A stretch of 6,744 nucleotides of DNA from positions 1-6,744 of the forward strand of contig JADGHA010000238.1 in assembly GCA_019689695.1 (NCBI GenBank), given 5' to 3'. The position numbers and the translations under genes were made by a program. The notes beneath the pieces were generated by a model, which was not told the DNA's origin, ran no database searches, and saw only the letters and a program-made list of their open reading frames with translations. Shown here piece after piece: positions 4,539-6,744 of the stretch; within the stretch, counting starts at the first letter, position 1, and each line of letters begins with the position of its first letter. The stretch is from Micromonosporaceae bacterium (GTDB lineage: Bacteria; Actinomycetota; Actinomycetes; Mycobacteriales; Micromonosporaceae).

Positions 4539-6713
4539 ATGGCGCAGAAGAGCCAGGAGAAGGGAGTCACCGGCCCAGCGCCGGTGGTGGATGAACCCAG
4601 CAGGGTTCGCAACGTGGTGCTCGTCGGCCACTCCGGTGCCGGGAAGACCACCCTGGTCGAGGCGCTGCTCGCCGCGACCGGCACGATCAGCCGGGCCGGC
4701 TCAGTCACCGAGGGCACCACGACCAGCGACTACGACCCTGCCGCCGTCAAGCAGCAGCGTTCGGTCAGCCTGGCCTGCGCGCCGCTGCTGCACCGGGACG
4801 TCAAGGTCAACCTGCTGGACAGCCCAGGGTACGCCGACTTCGTCGGGGAGCTGCGGGCCGGCCTGCGGGCCGCGGACGCGGCACTGTTCGTGGTCTCCGC
4901 CGCGGACGGGATGGACGCCGCGACCGGGGCGCTGTGGGAGGAGTGCGCGGCGGTCGGCATGCCGCGCGCGGTGGCGGTGACCAGGCTGGACCACCAACGC
5001 GCCGACTTCGACGGCACGGTGGGGCTGTGCCGCAGCACCTTCGGCGACAACGTCCTCCCGCTGTACCTGCCGCTGCACGGCGACGACGGCCAGTCGGTCA
5101 CCGGGCTGATCGGCCTGATCACGCAGCGGATCTTCGACTACACCGGCGGCTACCCGCCAGCGGTACGCGACCCCGACGCCGAGCACCTGCCGGCCATCGC
5201 CGACGCACGCAACGAGCTGATCGAGGGGATCATCGCGGAGAGCGAGGACGAGACCCTCATGGAGCGCTACCTCGGCGGCGAGGAGATCGAGGTCGAGGTG
5301 CTCGTCAACGACCTGGAGAAGGCGGTCGCCCGGGGCAGCTTCTACCCGGTGGTCCCGGTCTGCGCCGAGACGAAGGTCGGCATTGACGCCCTGCTGGAGC
5401 TGCTGACCAGCGCGTTCCCGTCCCCGCTGGAGCACGAGCTGCCCGCGGTCACCGGAGTGGACGGCTCACCGACGGAGCCGCTGTCCTGCGACCCGGCCGG
5501 ACCGCTGGTGGCCGAGGTGGTCAAGACGACCATCGACCCGTACGTCGGCCGGGTCTCCCTGGTCCGGGTCTTCTCCGGCACGCTGCGCCCGGAGACCACG
5601 GTGCACGTCTCCGGCCACGGGCTGGAGCAGCGCGGCCATCCGGACCACGACTCCGACGAGCGGATCGCCCACCTCTACTCGCCGCTCGGCTCGGCGCTCC
5701 GCGAGGTCCCGCACTGCGTGGCCGGGGACATCTGCGCGATCACCAAGTCGACCACCGCAGAGACCGGGGACACCCTGTCCAGCAAGGAGCAGCCGCTTTT
5801 GGTCGCTCCGTGGCAGATGCCCGAGCCGCTGCTGCCGGTGGCGGTCGTGGCGAAGACCCGCTCGGACGAGGACGCGCTCGCCAAGAACCTCGGCCGGCTG
5901 GTCGCCGGAGATCCGACCATGCGCCTGGAGCGCAACCCGGAGACCCGGCAGCTGGTGTTGTGGTGCATGGGCGAGGCGCACGCCGACGTGGTGCTGGACC
6001 GGCTGCGCGCCGGTGGCGTCGAGCTGGAGACCGAGCCGGTCCGGGTGGCGTTGCGGGAGACGTTCGCGGCGCCGGCGAAGGGCCACGGCCGGCACGTCAA
6101 GCAGTCCGGTGGCCACGGTCAGTACGCGGTCTGCGACATCGAGGTGGAGCCGCTGCCCCGCGGCGGCGGGTTCGAGTTCCTGGACAAGGTGGTCGGCGGC
6201 GCGGTGCCGAACAACTACATCCCGTCCGTGGAGAAGGGCGTGCGCGCCCAGATGGAGCGGGGCATCGTGGCCGGCTACCCGGTGGTGGACCTGCGGGTCA
6301 CCCTGTTCGACGGCAAGGCGCACAGTGTCGACTCGTCGGACGCCGCGTTCCAGACCGCCGGGTCGCTGGCGCTCAAGGACGCCGCCGAGAAGGGCCAGAT
6401 GATCCTGCTCGAGCCGGTGGACGAGGTGACCATCACGGTTCCGGACGCCTTCGTCGGCGCGGTGATGAGCGACCTGTCCGGGCGCCGTGGCCGGGTGCTC
6501 GGCACCGAGCCGGCGCCCGCCCTGGACGGCTTGTCCGCCAGCGAGAAGACCATGGTCCGCGCCGAGGTGCCGGCCACCGAGCTGGTCCGGTACGCGGTCG
6601 AGCTACGCGCGATGACCTCGGGTGCGGGCAGCTTCAGCCGGACCTTCGCGCGGTACGAGCCGATGCCGACCCACCTGGCCGAGCAGGTGAAGAAGGAGCA
6701 CGCCAAGGCCTGA
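4539..6713 (+). CDS. fusA2: Elongation factor G-like protein EF-G2 (translation factor GTPase paralogue)
   Basis: The 724-residue product has the full five-domain layout of EF-G. The G domain (about 22-300) has P-loop GHSGAGKTT (30-38), switch I RSVSL (74-78), switch II DSPGY (94-98), TRLD (148-151) and CAETKVG (275-281). Domain II starts near 316, III near 430, IV spans about 500-620 and V about 623-706. Compared with canonical EF-G, switch I RGITI is RSVSL, the catalytic His of DTPGH is Tyr98, and NKxD is TRLD. The domain IV tip is well kept: SGGHGQY (523-529), VPNNYIP (556-562) and HSVDSSDAAF (595-604) with the tip His. This pattern fits the actinobacterial EF-G2/FusA2 class, distinct from the housekeeping fusA in the str operon. 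As I recall, the Mycobacterium smegmatis member binds guanine nucleotides, lacks ribosome-stimulated GTPase activity and does not replace EF-G. It probably acts on the ribosome as a non-standard factor; its role is unsettled. It is transcribed divergently from pgsA. Confidence 0.93.
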   Translation: MAQKSQEKGVTGPAPVVDEPSRVRNVVLVGHSGAGKTTLVEALLAATGTISRAGSVTEGTTTSDYDPAAVKQQRSVSLACAPLLHRDVKVNLLDSPGYADFVGELRAGLRAADAALFVVSAADGMDAATGALWEECAAVGMPRAVAVTRLDHQRADFDGTVGLCRSTFGDNVLPLYLPLHGDDGQSVTGLIGLITQRIFDYTGGYPPAVRDPDAEHLPAIADARNELIEGIIAESEDETLMERYLGGEEIEVEVLVNDLEKAVARGSFYPVVPVCAETKVGIDALLELLTSAFPSPLEHELPAVTGVDGSPTEPLSCDPAGPLVAEVVKTTIDPYVGRVSLVRVFSGTLRPETTVHVSGHGLEQRGHPDHDSDERIAHLYSPLGSALREVPHCVAGDICAITKSTTAETGDTLSSKEQPLLVAPWQMPEPLLPVAVVAKTRSDEDALAKNLGRLVAGDPTMRLERNPETRQLVLWCMGEAHADVVLDRLRAGGVELETEPVRVALRETFAAPAKGHGRHVKQSGGHGQYAVCDIEVEPLPRGGGFEFLDKVVGGAVPNNYIPSVEKGVRAQMERGIVAGYPVVDLRVTLFDGKAHSVDSSDAAFQTAGSLALKDAAEKGQMILLEPVDEVTITVPDAFVGAVMSDLSGRRGRVLGTEPAPALDGLSASEKTMVRAEVPATELVRYAVELRAMTSGAGSFSRTFARYEPMPTHLAEQVKKEHAKA

Positions 6714-6744
6714 CCTCCCGCCCCCCTCCCCCGCGATCTTGCAG

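Noticed and set aside
4472..4594. Plus-strand 40-codon frame starting at ATG 4472 and overlapping the EF-G2 start, a possible regulatory upstream ORF
   Set aside because: It has only a weak GGAA upstream and an Arg/Ser/Gly-rich product with no signature, and it is out of frame with EF-G2. Nothing supports translation.
4325..4720. Minus-strand frame (131 codons) running from inside EF-G2 through the intergenic region toward pgsA
   Set aside because: No ribosome site and no family resemblance. It overlaps the P-loop coding region of EF-G2 and the likely promoters.
5466..6323. Minus-strand open frame (285 codons) opposite the EF-G2 gene
   Set aside because: It is antisense to a well-conserved translation factor and rich in Arg/His/Val/Gln, without motifs.
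6714..6744. Possible terminator after the EF-G2 gene
   Set aside because: Only 31 nt are visible. It is a C-rich run with no inverted repeat or T-tract.

Overview
The window is high G+C DNA (about 70% by eye) with strong G/C bias at third codon positions. It encodes enzymes for phosphatidylinositol mannosides (PIMs), so it comes from an actinobacterium. The gene order and the sequence style of PdxS and the EF-G-like protein suggest Micromonosporaceae or a close relative, but that placement is inference.

Minus strand, read right to left from about 4317 to the left edge. A tightly packed group comes first: pgsA (phosphatidylinositol phosphate synthase), patA (PIM acyltransferase) and pimA (first mannosyltransferase). 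pgsA and patA overlap by 11 nt, and patA and pimA are 15 nt apart. Together they make the PI anchor, add the first mannose and acylate it, which is the start of PIM synthesis at the inner face of the plasma membrane. After 18 nt comes a 183-residue single-pass membrane protein that resembles the LemA family. After a further 75 nt comes pdxS, the synthase subunit of pyridoxal 5'-phosphate (PLP) synthase. A further reading frame may begin 2 nt after pdxS and run off the left edge.

Plus strand, 4539-6713. A complete elongation factor G paralogue of the actinobacterial EF-G2 (FusA2) type is transcribed divergently from pgsA. Its translocation domains are well preserved, but several GTPase motifs are altered, including Tyr in place of the catalytic His.

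The 221-nt region between pgsA and the EF-G2 gene (4318-4538) is the only sizeable non-coding stretch. It must hold both divergent promoters. It contains a perfect 8-bp hairpin, a 6-bp operator-like dyad, short direct repeats and a strong Shine-Dalgarno site for EF-G2.

This is mostly a conserved chromosomal neighbourhood. I see no mobile element, CRISPR array, tRNA, rRNA or defence system. The points most worth a second look are the degenerate GTPase of EF-G2, the LemA-like protein between lipid and cofactor genes, two possible leaderless starts, and the palindromes in the divergent promoter region.
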